Source: Ectocarpus siliculosus (taxonomy: Eukaryota > Sar > Phaeophyceae > Ectocarpales > Ectocarpaceae). Taken from it: a stretch of 64,000 nucleotides of DNA. The notes beneath the pieces were generated by a model, which saw nothing but the letters and a program-made list of their open reading frames with translations, ran no database searches and was not told the origin of the DNA. The position numbers were made by a program, and so were the translations under genes. Location: NCBI GenBank assembly GCA_000310025.1, contig FN649746.1, positions 3,507,977 through 3,571,976 on the forward strand, read 5' to 3'. Positions 11,901-24,074 of this stretch are shown here, piece by piece (position 1 is the stretch's first letter; every line of letters begins with the position of its first letter).

Positions 11901-14900
11901 AACACGCGGAGCCGACCCAAATACTCACTCAAGCGCGGGAATTTTTGTCTACAGTACGCCACGATCGCAAAGCTTCATACGTATGCCGCGGCCCATGTTC
12001 ACTACAACACCCGACAACACGGTACGAACACCGTGCGCTGTACTTGTGTTCCTTTGCTCCGCTTCGCGGATAATAGTCACCACGCGCCCCGACACCGTCG
12101 TCAGCTTACGTTGAACTTGCGAGAGTAGTCTTGGAGCTGCAGCTTTTGGGCGGCAGAGGGAACGATGCCGACGTAGACGACGCTACACTTGCCGTGGTCT
12201 GCATTCGAAGCTTTCACAAGGTCCAGCACGGCAGCAGGGGGCGCTTGGACGTTCTAACGCCGGTGACATCCATTGGCAAGAGAAAATGCGTACAGACACG
12301 GGACGACGTCGGCTGCAGGGCACGCGGAAGGGAACATGGGCTTTCGACAGCGCCAGATGTAAGGCGAGGGAGAACCCAGAGGGACAATGCGAAATGATTG
12401 GTCAGAGCATTGTACCCCGCTCTCTCCGAACGAGATACCGGTATATGCTTCTTGCAGTTACGCCGTTCCCGAGCGAACAAACAACAACAAAATGACGGGG
12501 GAGGACTTACTACTCCCCTGGGCGCGGTTATCGCTTAATCAGTGGAATTGACTCGCTCCAACTTGGGACGACTAACTATCTGTACGTTTCGCCGAGCGAT
12601 AGTTGCGCTAATACTAATTAAATCTACGCTTTGCCTGCTTCCACCCCGAACTATATACTTGGTTAACGAATGCCTTACTTACCTGAGTGGCTGTCCAAAA
12701 GCCCTTGAAGAACTCGTTGAACAGGTACGCCGAAGCCACGGGACCCGCGTCTTTTTCCTGCGGACACACAGAAAAGAGCGAGAACCGGTAGTTGTTTTTC
12801 CGACGGAATGATTGAGTCCCAACAGTCAACGGGATCAACCTTTCGTCTGCGACCAGGAACATTTTCCCTACATGTAACGAGACCTTCGCGAGACAGCGAG
12901 AGAGAAAAAAGTGCGACACATCCCGGTCGGCCAACCGATACCCTAACCCCCGCTTCTCTGAGGACAAGGGCCGACACACGCCAACCAATGTGTCCCGTCC
13001 GCTCACCACAGCCTCGGAGGCTAAGATGCAGGGCACCATGTCCACTTGGACGGGACCAGGGGTCGCCGCCGCCGTGGGAGCGACGGTAGGAGCAACGGAA
13101 GGAGCAACTGTAGGAGGCGCGGTCGGTCCAGTCACGGGCGGAGTCGTCACAGGCGGAGCAGTCGGACCAGCTACGGGTTGAGGTGTCACTGGGGTAGGAG
13201 ATGGTCCCTGTACTCCGTCCGAGACGACGATCTGGTCAACGTAGATGGCCTGGCAGTGGCGCAGAGGGAGCACAAGCAACGCCCAACGCCAACGTGCACG
13301 AGACAGGAATGCTATGGTCAACAGTGGATCCCCCAAAGCGAATTTTCTAGCGTCCCTCTTTTTACCAAGACATGGTTGAAAACAATGGAGGTGGTCTCTA
13401 TTCTTATGCACTAAAGTAGTGGGGACAAAAGACTAGCCGTACCTGGGCACCAGCATTCTCGGTCCTCAGCTGGACCTGCAATGCACAAGTATCGCGCCAC
13501 AGACATCAGGGGGAAAGGGATTAACGAGTTTTCTGTGAGACTCTTGTTGTCGCAGGTTCTGGGCACGACAACGCCCCACAATTTACCTCACAAGTGTCCG
13601 TACCTTCGGGTGCACGTGACCTTAATCGGAAAATTTCAACTTTGCAACATTCCTCGTTGCTGTGATTCCCAGGGAATCGATACTAAGGTGGTTCGCGACG
13701 TTTGGCTCACCAGGTATTCGATGGCGGTCGGTTCCACAAAGTTCGCAGGGGTGACGGGATCGAGGGTCAGGGTGATGGTTGACCAAGACCCAGATGTCAC
13801 TGCCACACAAAGCAAGAAGGCAGCCCACGAAGGAAGACAACAGCATGCGGATGGGGCACGTACATCCTGTCAGATTTTGAAGAATCTCGCGTCGTCTGCA
13901 GCTCGCGTCCGTTTCGCGCAACTGGTTCATTCGTACAAGGTACACTACCATAATCCCATGAAATCGCCAAGCTTACAAGATAACACGAACGAATCTTGCG
14001 GAATAAATATATTGCGTGCTGCTGCCGACGGCGGTCGAAGACATCATGGGAAGTAAGTGCGAGGGTTGGCGTACCACCGGTAAGGTCGCCGACGAGCTCA
14101 TAGCCGTCGCTGTCGTCAGGCAAGAACGAGTACATGTCGACCTTCCAGTCGCTGGCGACGGCGACGGCGCCGGCGCCAAGCTGGGCCGTGATGGTGATCG
14201 TGAATGGACCCGCGACGGCCGCAGGCGCGACGAAGTACATCTCGTACTGATCGCATTCAGAGGGAATCAGAACATACCAACCGATCGGCACCAGTCAGGA
14301 CAAGCACAGGGCGGGATATTGATTGGGATACATGCATGCCCGAAATCGGCAAACCCGTTGGGCCCCAAGAATCGGCAAGACGAGCAAACTAGAAGTAGTG
14401 CGGCCGGAGTCGAGAGGAACAAGCGCCTGGGTCCGTCTCCGATGGACAAAAAGGGCTATGAGTGGCTCATATCCCCTCTAGATTGCGACATAACGGTTGT
14501 CCTCGTAGGTGTTGGGTGAACAATTTTTCCGCCTGTAGAATGCTGCCGGCTCAAACATCCTGCAGTAGATCAGCGAAACCGGAAGGAAAATGTGTACTTC
14601 CCGCCTCCGTGCTATCCGTAAGATGACACAATGGCGTCGTCAAGCGTCTTACCGCCGCAGCCTCGCCGGACGTAGCCGCGAATTGGATGGAAGCGTCCGT
14701 GTCAGTAGTGGCGGCCAGGTCGGCAACCTACACGAGCGATGAGTGCATAGAAGAGGTTCGGACACGTTCTTCAATGAAAGTCGTGGCGACGGAGGCTCTA
14801 CAGGACCTTCATCTGGTAGGCCACGCACCTCACGGAGAGGCAATGCGATCTACGGGTGGTACGTATTTTAGAGTCACAGTCGTCATGGGTCGATGATGCT

Positions 14901-17900
14901 CTCACCGCGAGTGGTCCGCCCGAGACCTGACCGTCCAGGATGTCGGCACCAGAAACTTTCGCCACGAATGCGGCGGTGGAGCCCTCGGTGGGGGTGACGG
15001 GTGCGGCTACGGGTACGGCTACGGGTGCGGCTACGGGGGCAGCTACAGGAGCGGCGACGGGAGCGGCGACGGGGGCAGCTACGGGCTGGGCAACTGGGGT
15101 TGGAGATGGCCCTTGTGCTCCGTCCGAAATAACCACCTGGTCCACGTAGATGGTCTGGCAATGATGTAGAAAAAAACACGCAACGCCACCGTCAACGAGT
15201 GCAAGAGAAGGAATGATAAGTTCAAGATACAGTAGGTCCTCCGAAGGACGTTGTTCCATCGTCACCCTTTTCTACCAAGCGAAGGTTGAAGCACTACAGG
15301 TGGCTCTATCCCTCTACCAAGGGAAGGTTGAGGCACCACAGGTGCCTCTATTCTTCTACGCTTCAGTAGTCGGGGCGATAGACTTGACGTACCTGGGCAC
15401 CAGCATTCTCGGTCCTCAGCTGGACCTGCAATGCACAAGTATCGCGTATCAGAGATCACGGGGGAGAGGGTTATAGGGGTAGGAAAGGTCGGAGCGCCGT
15501 GTCTGTATCGCGAGCGTTTGCGTCTTCCATAAGACGCTTGTTGTCGCAGGTTCTGGGCACCACAACGCCCAACCATTTACCTCACACGTGCCCGTACCTT
15601 TGGGTGCGGGTACACGTGACCTCAAATCGAATCTTTTAACTTTGCAATATTTCTCGCTGCTGTGATTCCCAGGCGCTCGATACTAAGGTCGTTCGTGATG
15701 TTAGGCTTACCAGGTATTCGATGGCGGTCGGTTCCACAAAGTTCGCAGGGGTGGCGGGATCGAGGGTCAGGGTGATGGTTGACCAAGATCCAGATGTCAC
15801 TGCCACACACACCAAGAAGGCCGCCCACGAAGGAAGACAACAGCGTGCGGGCGGGGCACGTATGTCCTATCAGATTTGACAAAGGTGGCATTGTTCGCGA
15901 CATGTGTCCGCTGGGTGCAGCTGAATATTTTGTACATGACACACCGGTCGGAGACAGACCATAATCCCATGAAATCGCCAAGCTTACAATATAACACCAA
16001 CGAATCTTGCGGAATAAATATATTGCGTGCCGCTACCGACGGTCGACGACATCATGAGAAGTACGAGGGTTGACGTACCACCGGTAAGGTCGCCGACGAG
16101 CTCATAGCCGTCGCTGTCGTCAGGCAAGAACGAGTACATATCGACCTTCCAGTCGCTGGCGACGGCGACGGCGCCAAGCTGGGCCGTGATGGTGATCGTG
16201 AATGGACCCGCGACGGCCGCAGGCGCGACGAAATACATCTCGTACTGATCGCATTCAGAGGGAATCAGAACATACCAACCGATCGGCACCAGTCAGGACA
16301 AGCACAGGGCGGGATATTGATTGGGATACATGCATGCCCGAAATCGGCAAACCCGTTCGGCCCCAAGAATCGGCAAGACGAGCAAACTAGAAGTAGTGCG
16401 GCCGGAGTCGAGAAGAACAAGCGCCTGGGTCCGTCTCCGATGGACAAAAAGGGCTATGAGTGGCTCATATCCCCTCTAGATTGCGACTTAACGGTTGTCC
16501 CCGTAGGTGTTGGGCGGACAATTTTTCCGCCTGTAGAATGCTGCCGGCTCAAACATCCTGCAGTAGATCAGCGAAACCGGAAGGTGATATCCGTAAGATG
16601 ACACAATGGCGTCGTCAAGCGTCTTACCGCCGCAGCCTCGCCGGACGTAGCCGCGAATTGGATGGAAGCGTCCGTGTCAGTAGTGGCGGCCAGGTCGGCA
16701 ACCTTCGAGAGCGATATAACGCATAGACGAGGTTCGGACACGTTCTTCGGCGTAAGTCGTGGCGACGGAGGCTCTACAGGACCTTCATCTTGTAGGCCAC
16801 ACACCTCACGGAGAGGCAATGCGATCTACGGGTGGTACGTATTTTAGAGTCACAGACGTCATGGGTCGATGATGCTCTCACCGCGAGTGGTCCGCCCGAG
16901 ACCTGACCGTCCAGGATGTCGGCACCAGAAACTTTCGCCACGAATGCGGCGGTGGAGCCCTCGGCGGGGGTGACGGGCGCGGCTACGGGTGCGGCTACGG
17001 GGGCAGCTACAGGTGCGGCGACGGGAGCGGCGACGGGGGCAGCTACCGGCGCGACTGCAGGCGTCGGTGTTGGCGAGCTTCCGACGGCGTTCACCGCAGC
17101 GTAGTCGAGGTATCCGACCTGAAAGTATTGTATTGTCCAAGGGTTCAATCAGCAGACAATTGGCAAAAGCGAGTAGGTGACATACTGTACCTAGTAGCGC
17201 TTTGGCGATTCGCCGGCATTTAGATGTATCGAACACCTTCTCTATGACAATGACATTCGAGTCTGCCTACCAGACCACCTGGCGTGCTCTTGCTTGTACA
17301 CTGCTCAGTGGCCCTTTCCCTGTTGCAACGGTGTTTTCGTAGCACTGCTTCTCTGTGATACGGGCACGAATCTAACACAATTGACAATGCGATCCAAGTC
17401 TGAGGCTTCTTACGTGTGCTTTGATGCCCGCAGCCCGCTTTCAGGGTAATACACTAATGAACAACAACGTATTGTAGGGCGACACACTCCATCAATGTTG
17501 GTTACCTCAGTGTTAGCGGCGCTTAGTTGGAGCTGAAGTCAAGGCAGCGGGAACCACGGCAGGGTCAACGTGGCCGATGGTTCGGGAGCCAGGTAGCATA
17601 CGTGGTAAACATAACAAAGTAGCAAGGAAAGACGACGGACGATGCACACGGCGCCGACGACGGCCAAAGGGCATAGCGGTGAGGGGAGCAGTGGTCAATG
17701 ATGCGAATGGTAGGTAGGCATTGAACAATCACAGAGATTATTGAGCTCAAGGGATGGCCAACCGGAAGTAAGGCTTGTCGGCACCTTTCGCTGAATTCTC
17801 GTACATTCCAACCCGATTGTTCTACGGCAGCGCTACCTATTCTGACGCGATCTACGCCGGGAACGAATAGCTGCAGGACGTCCGTTTTCCTGTGATACAC

Positions 17901-20184
17901 AAACTCATCTAGAACTTTTCCCACTTTCATGTTGCGTACATACCAATACTACCGATTCAGCAGCGATGAAGTTGGCAGGTGTCGTTGTGGGGAAGTCGAT
18001 GTCGACGTCCCCCCACCCAGTAGTAGTCACTGTCACGTTGAGAGGACGGAGTAGCGAGCAAAGCAAGCGTGGCATTCAAGTGTGGCGCGAGAAGATTCGG
18101 GTGCCAAATGCTCCCCTGACAAAAGTTGGGCCTCACAAGCCATTGTTGGAAGGCTTGGGGGACATTCTTGGGCATTCTCACACCGACTTGACCAATTCAG
18201 TGCACCTTTATAGTCTGAAGAGAACACCGGCCACAAACTTGTTATGTAGACGTTAGCGAGCAGAACTTACTCCCGGTGAGGGTGCCCGCGTTGACCCAGG
18301 TGGAGGCATCGGTGCTGAAATCGAAGATGTCCACGGTCCACGCCGCACCATCCAGTTGCCCGACGAAGCTCAGGGTGAAACCCTGTCAGAACAAGAACGG
18401 GGACCGGATGAACGGACCACCCAGGCGAAAAGCGCTTTGGGTTGAGTGTGGCGCATCGATACCTCGTCGACAAATCGAAAGCGTAAAGTTTGCAATGACT
18501 TCTACTTGCACATGGCGAGAAAGAACGCATCACAAGAGGTGCGGGGAACAACAAATCCCCGTACTCCAACGCTTGTGAACGGCAGGGCACTAACATCGTG
18601 CTTTGCCCTCCTCCCTGCATCCAACCACTTCTCACTTCCCCTCGGCCACGCGTTGATGCACAACCTGAACTCAAGTGTCGTCTCGGACAGCAGGGTCGTT
18701 CTCTTGTTTGCGTTTCCACCGCCTTGGCAGGGAAAGGACATTTTTGCAACTACTACCTCTGCTCTTACGACCCTGCTTTTCGCGCGAGGATTTCACGTCC
18801 GTCGGGGGAGCACTTCCGAAAGAAGAAAGCATTACGATGCTTGCGAAACTTCGGACAGTTTTCAACGAGCGTCGGACTGCTAATTCGACGCCCTCCTGCA
18901 CGCACTGCCGCCGCCATTACTCAGCGGAAAAATTCACCTAATATTTCATCGCGTGCAAAGTGCGAAGGCCAGGGAAACTACACCAGTGCCAGAGTTGTTC
19001 TTGCTCACATGTGCGCCACTCCTTGGCTAAATAGTGTCGTGGTCCATAGGGTACTTTCTCCATGTATTACAATTGTGAGCGGGCACGTCATAGGTGCCCA
19101 TAGGCACGCGCGTGTGATGCGACAAAGTGTCGATCAACGCACGTGAAGTTCTCACCGTGGCCCCCGCGATGCTTGGTGGTGCGAAGTAAAATTCGTACTG
19201 TAAAGCAAGCAACGATCGCAAAGAGCGGGAGCACCGGGGAGAGGTGTCGCAGGTATTTAGGTAGCGGTTACACAGCAGTCCGAGACAAGAGCAGCAGTAA
19301 TGTGTCCGATAGGGGACGAGAGCTTTTCGTTAATGTGACCGACATAGCAGCACATATTTCGTTGACGGATACACATTTTCGTAGGCGCTATTTCTGAACC
19401 GGAACGCCTTTTTTTGCGGTGGCACCTAGCAAACCTGCCCCTCTTCGCTGTAAATATGGCGGAAACATTACCGAGCATACCCTTGCAGATATCTAGTACT
19501 TCGTAGCTGGTAAGCACATACGTGACTACATGTAATCTGCCAGACACCAGTGAACAATAGTTTCTTGTCTAAACCTCATGTCAGGTAGGTCTACCTGGGC
19601 TGTGGTAGATGTGGTGATGGTCGTCGTTGCATCTCCAGCCACACCGCGCTCAGCGTTCTGTGGTCGACATCAGCGAAGCAAAAACACAACGAACAATGGG
19701 TACCAAGCAGGAAGTTAGGGTTTCCAGGCGATATATATTCTGTACACACGGCCGGCCCTCGGGGCGCATGCGTGTGGAGCAGCAACGTATGATGGGGCGA
19801 AGAAGTACTCACAACAACACCTGACTAATCGTCTCTCTGTACTTGTTTGCACCAAGTTTGCTGTCCGCCGCACGAAACTACGCAGTCACACGCCAACAAC
19901 CTACCAACAACGCTCACTCACCATCACCCCAAACAACCCGGCAACACGGAAAAATTAGCAGTATTGTAGTACTGCGGTAATCCACATACCTGGAGCTGCA
20001 GTCCGCTCTGCTCGTCAGTAGTGAAGGCCGTGCCTACGACGGCTTCGATAAACTCAATATTTGAGCTGGTTTGAAGGTTACGGTGGCCGTGGTGAGGAGC
20101 ATGGCTTCCAGCAAACACCCCGCTACTTCGTCTGAGTAGGGCGCACAACCCTAAAAGTCTTCCCGCAAGAGGAGCATTCACCAT
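4471..20184 (-). CDS. Secreted Agd3-like polysaccharide deacetylase with three N-terminal carbohydrate-binding-like modules
   Basis: I joined 36 exons by splice sites and reading phase, with every junction in phase, giving about 1411 residues. The order is an N-terminal region, three related beta-sandwich modules with Pro/Ala linkers (residues about 40-600), an Agd3-like region (about 660-1340) and an acidic tail. Agd3 of Aspergillus deacetylates the exopolysaccharide galactosaminogalactan outside the cell and founds CAZy family CE18, with a CBM87 domain. By analogy this protein would remove acetyl groups from an extracellular polysaccharide; the substrate here is unknown. Candidate metal and catalytic residues of the NodB type are D873-D874 (GGVVDDLFL), H1015 and H1019 (QSHTLTH), and H1184 (YMFHQAN). 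The start could be ATG 20184 or the in-frame ATG at 20337. A separate upstream signal-peptide exon is possible, because the pyrimidine-rich tract ending in GCAG near 20210 looks like an acceptor. Family assignment rests on remembered motif patterns, not a search. Confidence 0.75.
6090..9238 (-). CDS. Deacetylase-like gene, exons 26-33: second half of the Agd3-like region with His motifs
   Basis: Exons: 9238-9154, 9022-8801, 8593-8354, 7949-7882, 7547-7473, 7062-7019, 6738-6561 and 6269-6090. Exon 27 carries the QSHTLTH motif, which fits the H-x3-H metal site of NodB-like enzymes. Exon 28 has NWRSMTSPGITGLFN and PGDNTYSG, exon 29 the IVPRFATNVYYN segment, and exons 31-32 join to read RYILTGRRDKYMFHQANV with a further conserved His. 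The 44-bp exon at 7062-7019 was found only because its phase (ends in phase 2) lets the next exon start at AG|G and restores the RRDKYMFHQ motif. Exon 33 (LKFDNLCHNFYQHEDLDSSG) completes the catalytic part. Confidence 0.78.
9483..12757 (-). CDS. Deacetylase-like gene, exons 18-25: first half of the Agd3-like region
   Basis: Exons: 12757-12683, 12187-12110 (VVYVGIVPSAAQKLQLQDYS), 11789-11669 (RIVYFDIADT), 11484-11361, 11049-10851 (EEMHVFISLAWFDTG, then EWGTRGIFQ), 10560-10506 (GERRFYLGGVVDDLFLS), 10009-9969 and 9602-9483. The series EEMH..AWF, then WGTRG, then RRFYL..VDDLFLST is the order I remember from Agd3 proteins. The double aspartate would be motif 1 of a NodB-like deacetylase (catalytic base plus metal ligand). 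The part before EEMH probably corresponds to the Agd3 binding domain (CBM87-like), though this is less clear. The intron after exon 22 starts with GC (CAG|GCAAGA). Exon 19 needs an AAG acceptor to stay in phase. Confidence 0.75.
13007..15154 (-). CDS. Deacetylase-like gene, exons 12-17: linker and carbohydrate-binding-like module 3
   Basis: Exons: 15154-14906 (TIYVDQVVISDGAQ, the last strand of module 2, then a Pro/Ala linker and the start of module 3), 14727-14653, 14246-14075, 13799-13711, 13475-13443 (33-bp micro-exon) and 13249-13007 (AIYVDQIVVSDGVQ, then a Pro/Thr/Val linker). The closing strand with VDQVVISDG is the usual last strand of beta-sandwich binding modules. Relative to module 2 the YEMYF exon is 6 bp longer (an extra Ala-Gly in the AQLGA loop), a clean in-frame difference. 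The final linker is richer in Thr and leads into the catalytic part. Confidence 0.8.
15393..17118 (-). CDS. Deacetylase-like gene, exons 7-11: linker and carbohydrate-binding-like module 2
   Basis: Exons: 17118-16882 (end of module 1, then SPTPTPAV and a (PVAA)n linker, then the start of module 2 with KVSGADILDGQVSGG), 16702-16628 (VADLAATTDTDASIQF), 16244-16079 (YEMYFVAPAAVAG and SDWKVDMYSFLPDDSDGY), 15799-15711 (TITLTLDPATPANFVEP) and the 33-bp micro-exon 15425-15393 (VQLRTENAGAQ). The Pro/Ala linker looks like a flexible, probably O-glycosylated spacer. This exon block is nearly identical to the one for module 3 about 2 kb downstream in the gene, so one was copied from the other recently. 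Confidence 0.78.
17506..20184 (-). CDS. Deacetylase-like gene, exons 1-6: N-terminus and carbohydrate-binding-like module 1
   Basis: Exons: 20184-19990, 19657-19595, 19197-19156, 18382-18271, 18029-17944 and a 27-bp micro-exon 17532-17506. The N-terminus has a short hydrophobic run (GRLLGLCALL) that may belong to a weak signal peptide, followed by RNLQ, a sequence often seen just after the signal in stramenopile secreted proteins. Module 1 reads YEFYFAPPSIAGAT, then WTVDIFDFSTDASTW, then WGDVDIDF, then the micro-exon LQLSAANTE. The layout matches modules 2 and 3 exon for exon but the sequence is much more diverged. The strand order (aromatic, W-x-V-D-hydrophobic-Y/F-x-F, W-x-x-hydrophobic) is typical of jelly-roll binding domains. 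I know no named family for it. Confidence 0.7.
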
Positions 20185-20337
20185 GCCGATGACCGGGCAC
20201 CGCACTCTGTCTGCCGACAAAAAAGCAGCAGGAAACAGAGATAAAGTTCGCCAAGCAGACAGCAGTGAGATTGAAATACTGATGCGAAGCCGTGCGGCAA
20301 CAACCGTAGCTTGTGTGTGTCTCCATATCAGCCGCAT

Positions 20338-23300
20338 ACCACTGCACTGCTGTATAATATACTCCCTTGTACCTGGAGCAAGGTGTGTTGTATAGGTCTA
20401 ATGAAGATTTTCCCAAAATTACACTTCCACAACATAATGAGAACTCGGTGTGTAGACTACAGAGTCTACGTTTTTTCTATGTCTCTCATCCTCTTTAAGC
20501 ATTTTCTCACAAAAATGTTGACGCCTCGCGCGTGCGAGAGGGCTTCACTATCATTGCGCGTTCGATGGCCCGCCGTGTCTGGGGGAATATGGCAAGAGCT
20601 ACGAACGAAAAATGACAACACACCGGGGTTAGACACGCCGTCTGGAAATATGGATTTGTGGTTGCGGTTGACGTATCGAACGTGGAGCACTCACTCGTAG
20701 ATAAAGTTGTGGGAGAGGAATATACACGCCGCAAGCTGAGGGGCCGAGAATTTTTCTATAGGCCAACGCGGAGTACATTTGTGTGTCCGTCCTGCACGAT
20801 CACACAAGGCCCAGCAAAAAAACAGAGTAGCCTACATAACCATTGTGATCTGATGTATCCACATCCGTGCCGGCCTCACAGCGGGATGTCGGAACGTCGG
20901 AACAAGATTTATACCGTCCAAGATTCGACTGACTGGGAGATTACTTACTGCTGTCAAGCGACAACGTGACACGACGATGGAGGCACATGATCGAAGCTAC
21001 ATACAACATACAGCGAATCCGTGCGCGCTGGGGCGATGTACCTTTTATCTGTCGCCTGCACGGCCATCTTATAGTACATATGCCATATGCTTCGCCTGGA
21101 GCTATGTACCTTGGGGGGAGGACATGGGACAACGGGCAACTCTTGCTCTCCTGTTCCACCAGAGTTCTGTTCCACCAGAGTTCCACACACATTACAGCAC
21201 ACTGTGCACGCGGCCGACCGCATACGACTACTGTAGCAGAGACAGTGTACCTGACTGGCCTGCAATCCGACTGGCCCTTTAGCAGCTGGCGCGGGATCGT
21301 GCGGGTTGGAGCAAAGAGCTCAGCTTGCGATGAGGTATGAGGCCGGGGCCGGGTGGGCGAGGAATGTGGGTGGGTGGGGACATCAGCAAGTTGTGGACGT
21401 GGTTTCGGAAAAGCCCCAAGATTCTGGTTCTTCATGCGGTGTGATTCGACCTCGCTCAGAATTATTTAGATAGCCTGATAATTATCCCATACAGGACGAC
21501 TGCTGTGTGGTCCGTCGTTGTCGCGTATGGATTTGTTAAGAGCGCCAAAGAGTTAGTCGACGAACGATAGACAACGCGGTTCGCGGTTCTGGGTACTGAA
21601 TGGCTATTGAGTGCCACACACAACCCTCCTCCGGCTGCTACTGTAACTTTTTTTGTTCAAGGTCAATCAGGACACTCTGACAGGACTGTTGACAGTCCCG
21701 AGAAAATGGGTAACTGGAGGATCCGACCGCGCATGCCTTTCTAGGATCCGCCCCCAGGGGCAGTAAAAATGTGCCCCGGGCACGCTCGGCGCGTTGCGGG
21801 AGGCATTCGGCAGGCGCCCCGAGCTGTACGCAGGAGAACGTTCGCCTTTTTCACCACTTGCATCACTCCGCCTTCATACACCACGGATGGATGTATACCG
21901 CATATAATATGTACCGCATACCGTCCGCAAGATGTCATGTATTTCCGAGCAAGCAATTAATTGTGCGCTGCTGTATGTAGTCTAGACCACAGGACCTGTA
22001 TTGGCGATGTGACATGTGACAGCAGTAAAAAGAGAAAGTTGATATGTACGGATATGCATACATGTAGTCTAGTGTAGGGCATCGGCGGAGAAGAAACCAA
22101 AACTCAACCATTCGGCCTGCGCCGAGAGGAGAATGTTTGTTTGGACAGGACAAACGAAGCTGCGTTATTGATGGCGTGTCTGGCACCTCTTCGACAACTA
22201 ACTAGTCTGTTGCCGCGCTTCTCCAATGGCTGCTTGCCGCCTAGGTCTCAACGGCCGGCTGAACATACGGACGGCTGGTTGGCTGGTTCAACATGGTTGG
22301 ATGTCCGCAGAAATCTCCCATACGAAACGACTCCAGTTTTCGGAAGGAAATCGGCAAGACCACATGAACCATGTTGGAAAATGACCCCACCCTGTTCAGT
22401 CCCCTTTCCCTCTCCAGAAATACGTGGGAGCAGAGGAGAAGACAATTTTTTTGAGACTATCTCACCCACCCTACAAAACAAAAATGGCATTCATGAACTT
22501 TTACAGATCATTTAATTACACGCTTCGGGCTGTGGGCTAATGGCGATACGCCAGCCCGAAGAGTTTCCTCGTGGCCGACAGGAGGCCTCACCCAACCACA
22601 TCCGATTCTTACATCTGGGCAACGGACAAGAAACCAACAGGAAGTTTGACCTGCGCAAACAGTAAACAATAAAGACGTATTACGTATCCCGCACATCTAC
22701 ATGTATGTACGTACCCCACCCCCCGTCCGGGCGTACTATCTAGTAGAGTTTTGTTCATTGTGTTATGCATTCAATAGTGCAAGTCAAACCTGTCGTACAC
22801 ATGCAGATGAAACACAGCAGTGTGACACTAAAGTGCGCCTTATATGCGCGCTTGTTGTTGGAGAAGCCACACACCACATCATCCACACGACATCGATCGT
22901 CGAAACAATTTTCAAGTGACTCTCTCGAAGCGCGGAGTATAGCCTCACGCGCGCCTCTACGCGCGTGCACGCAAATAACCCCACAACGCCCGACGGAAAC
23001 CGCGGTACGTATGTCATGTAGAAAAAATAACAACAACACAAGCAATTACTTGCAACAAGTCGTCTCTGCCAGGCAGGCGTGAATACTCTTCGAAACAGAA
23101 TCTAAACAACCCAAGAATGAAAACCCGCCAGAGAGAAGTCCACAGCAACTCATATCTCAGCAACGTCGGGTAGCCCAACTGTTGACTCCGCCACCCCAAT
23201 CGCCGAAAGAATATCGCCATACACGCGCCTTAATGAGGAAAAACATTCATAACATTGCGCGCTTCACTCCAAAATGTTCTTTATTGCTGTGGGCCAGGTA

Positions 23301-24070
23301 AGATTGATCTGGTTGTTGTGCGGCCGATTGACCACATTTGATCGGTGCTGCGGGGACAAGGTGCCGACCTCTCGGGGACGCGTGGTCAATGAATATATGG
23401 TCTTACCGCTAACTAAGGCAGGAAAAAAATGAACTCGACCCCCCCGCGCCTCTGTGCGTACAAGCAATGTTTCACGAGGTGCCCCCCCCGCCCCTTCTGC
23501 CCTGAATTTGCAACTAATTGTGCTGTTGGGGCATCTCCCACCATCCTGAGTGCTATACATGCCGCCGTCGGGTTTGGGGCTCCTTTCTTATCCGCATGCG
23601 CATTGGTGCACCATGAAGGCGGGTTCTTGTTCGTAATGTCACCTCGGGACTGAGCACCTGCTATTATGGCCAAGTTCTTTGGTTGTAGACTGTTATTAGG
23701 CTCAAGTTCTACCACTAAGGTAGGTTCATAGTAGTGGCGCGTAGGCTAGGTCGATATGTATACCGATTGACGCCCTTCTCAGCTCCCTACCCTTAATCGC
23801 GAGAACGTCGACGGAACAACGTCGGGACATGCCCGCATCGGGCCTGGTGCGCCTAGATTCACGTACTTCAGTGCTATGTAGGATTCGAGTGCCGCAAGTC
23901 AGTCAGTGAAATCGAATCCGAGTGTACGCAATGACATGATATTCATTTTTTGACACACGAGCAATCCTAATGTACCGGAAAGAAGCCAAAAATATATTGC
24001 ACGAAGTATCAAGTGAATATACCCTACCCATTCCACAGGAATAACTTTGTCGTGTCCTTGACTGGGTCTC
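20338..24070. other. Long intergenic stretch without a recognisable gene
   Basis: Upstream of the deacetylase-like gene I see only short, unconvincing open frames on both strands. It should contain that gene's promoter and perhaps a missing first exon, but I could not point to a TATA box or a signal-peptide exon with a good donor. An open minus-strand frame at 22248-22490 has no recognisable domain. Confidence 0.4.
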
Positions 24071-24074
24071 ACTT

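Noticed and set aside
14940-17104. Plus-strand Ala/Thr/Gly-rich open frames
   Set aside because: Antisense shadows of the Pro/Ala linker exons.
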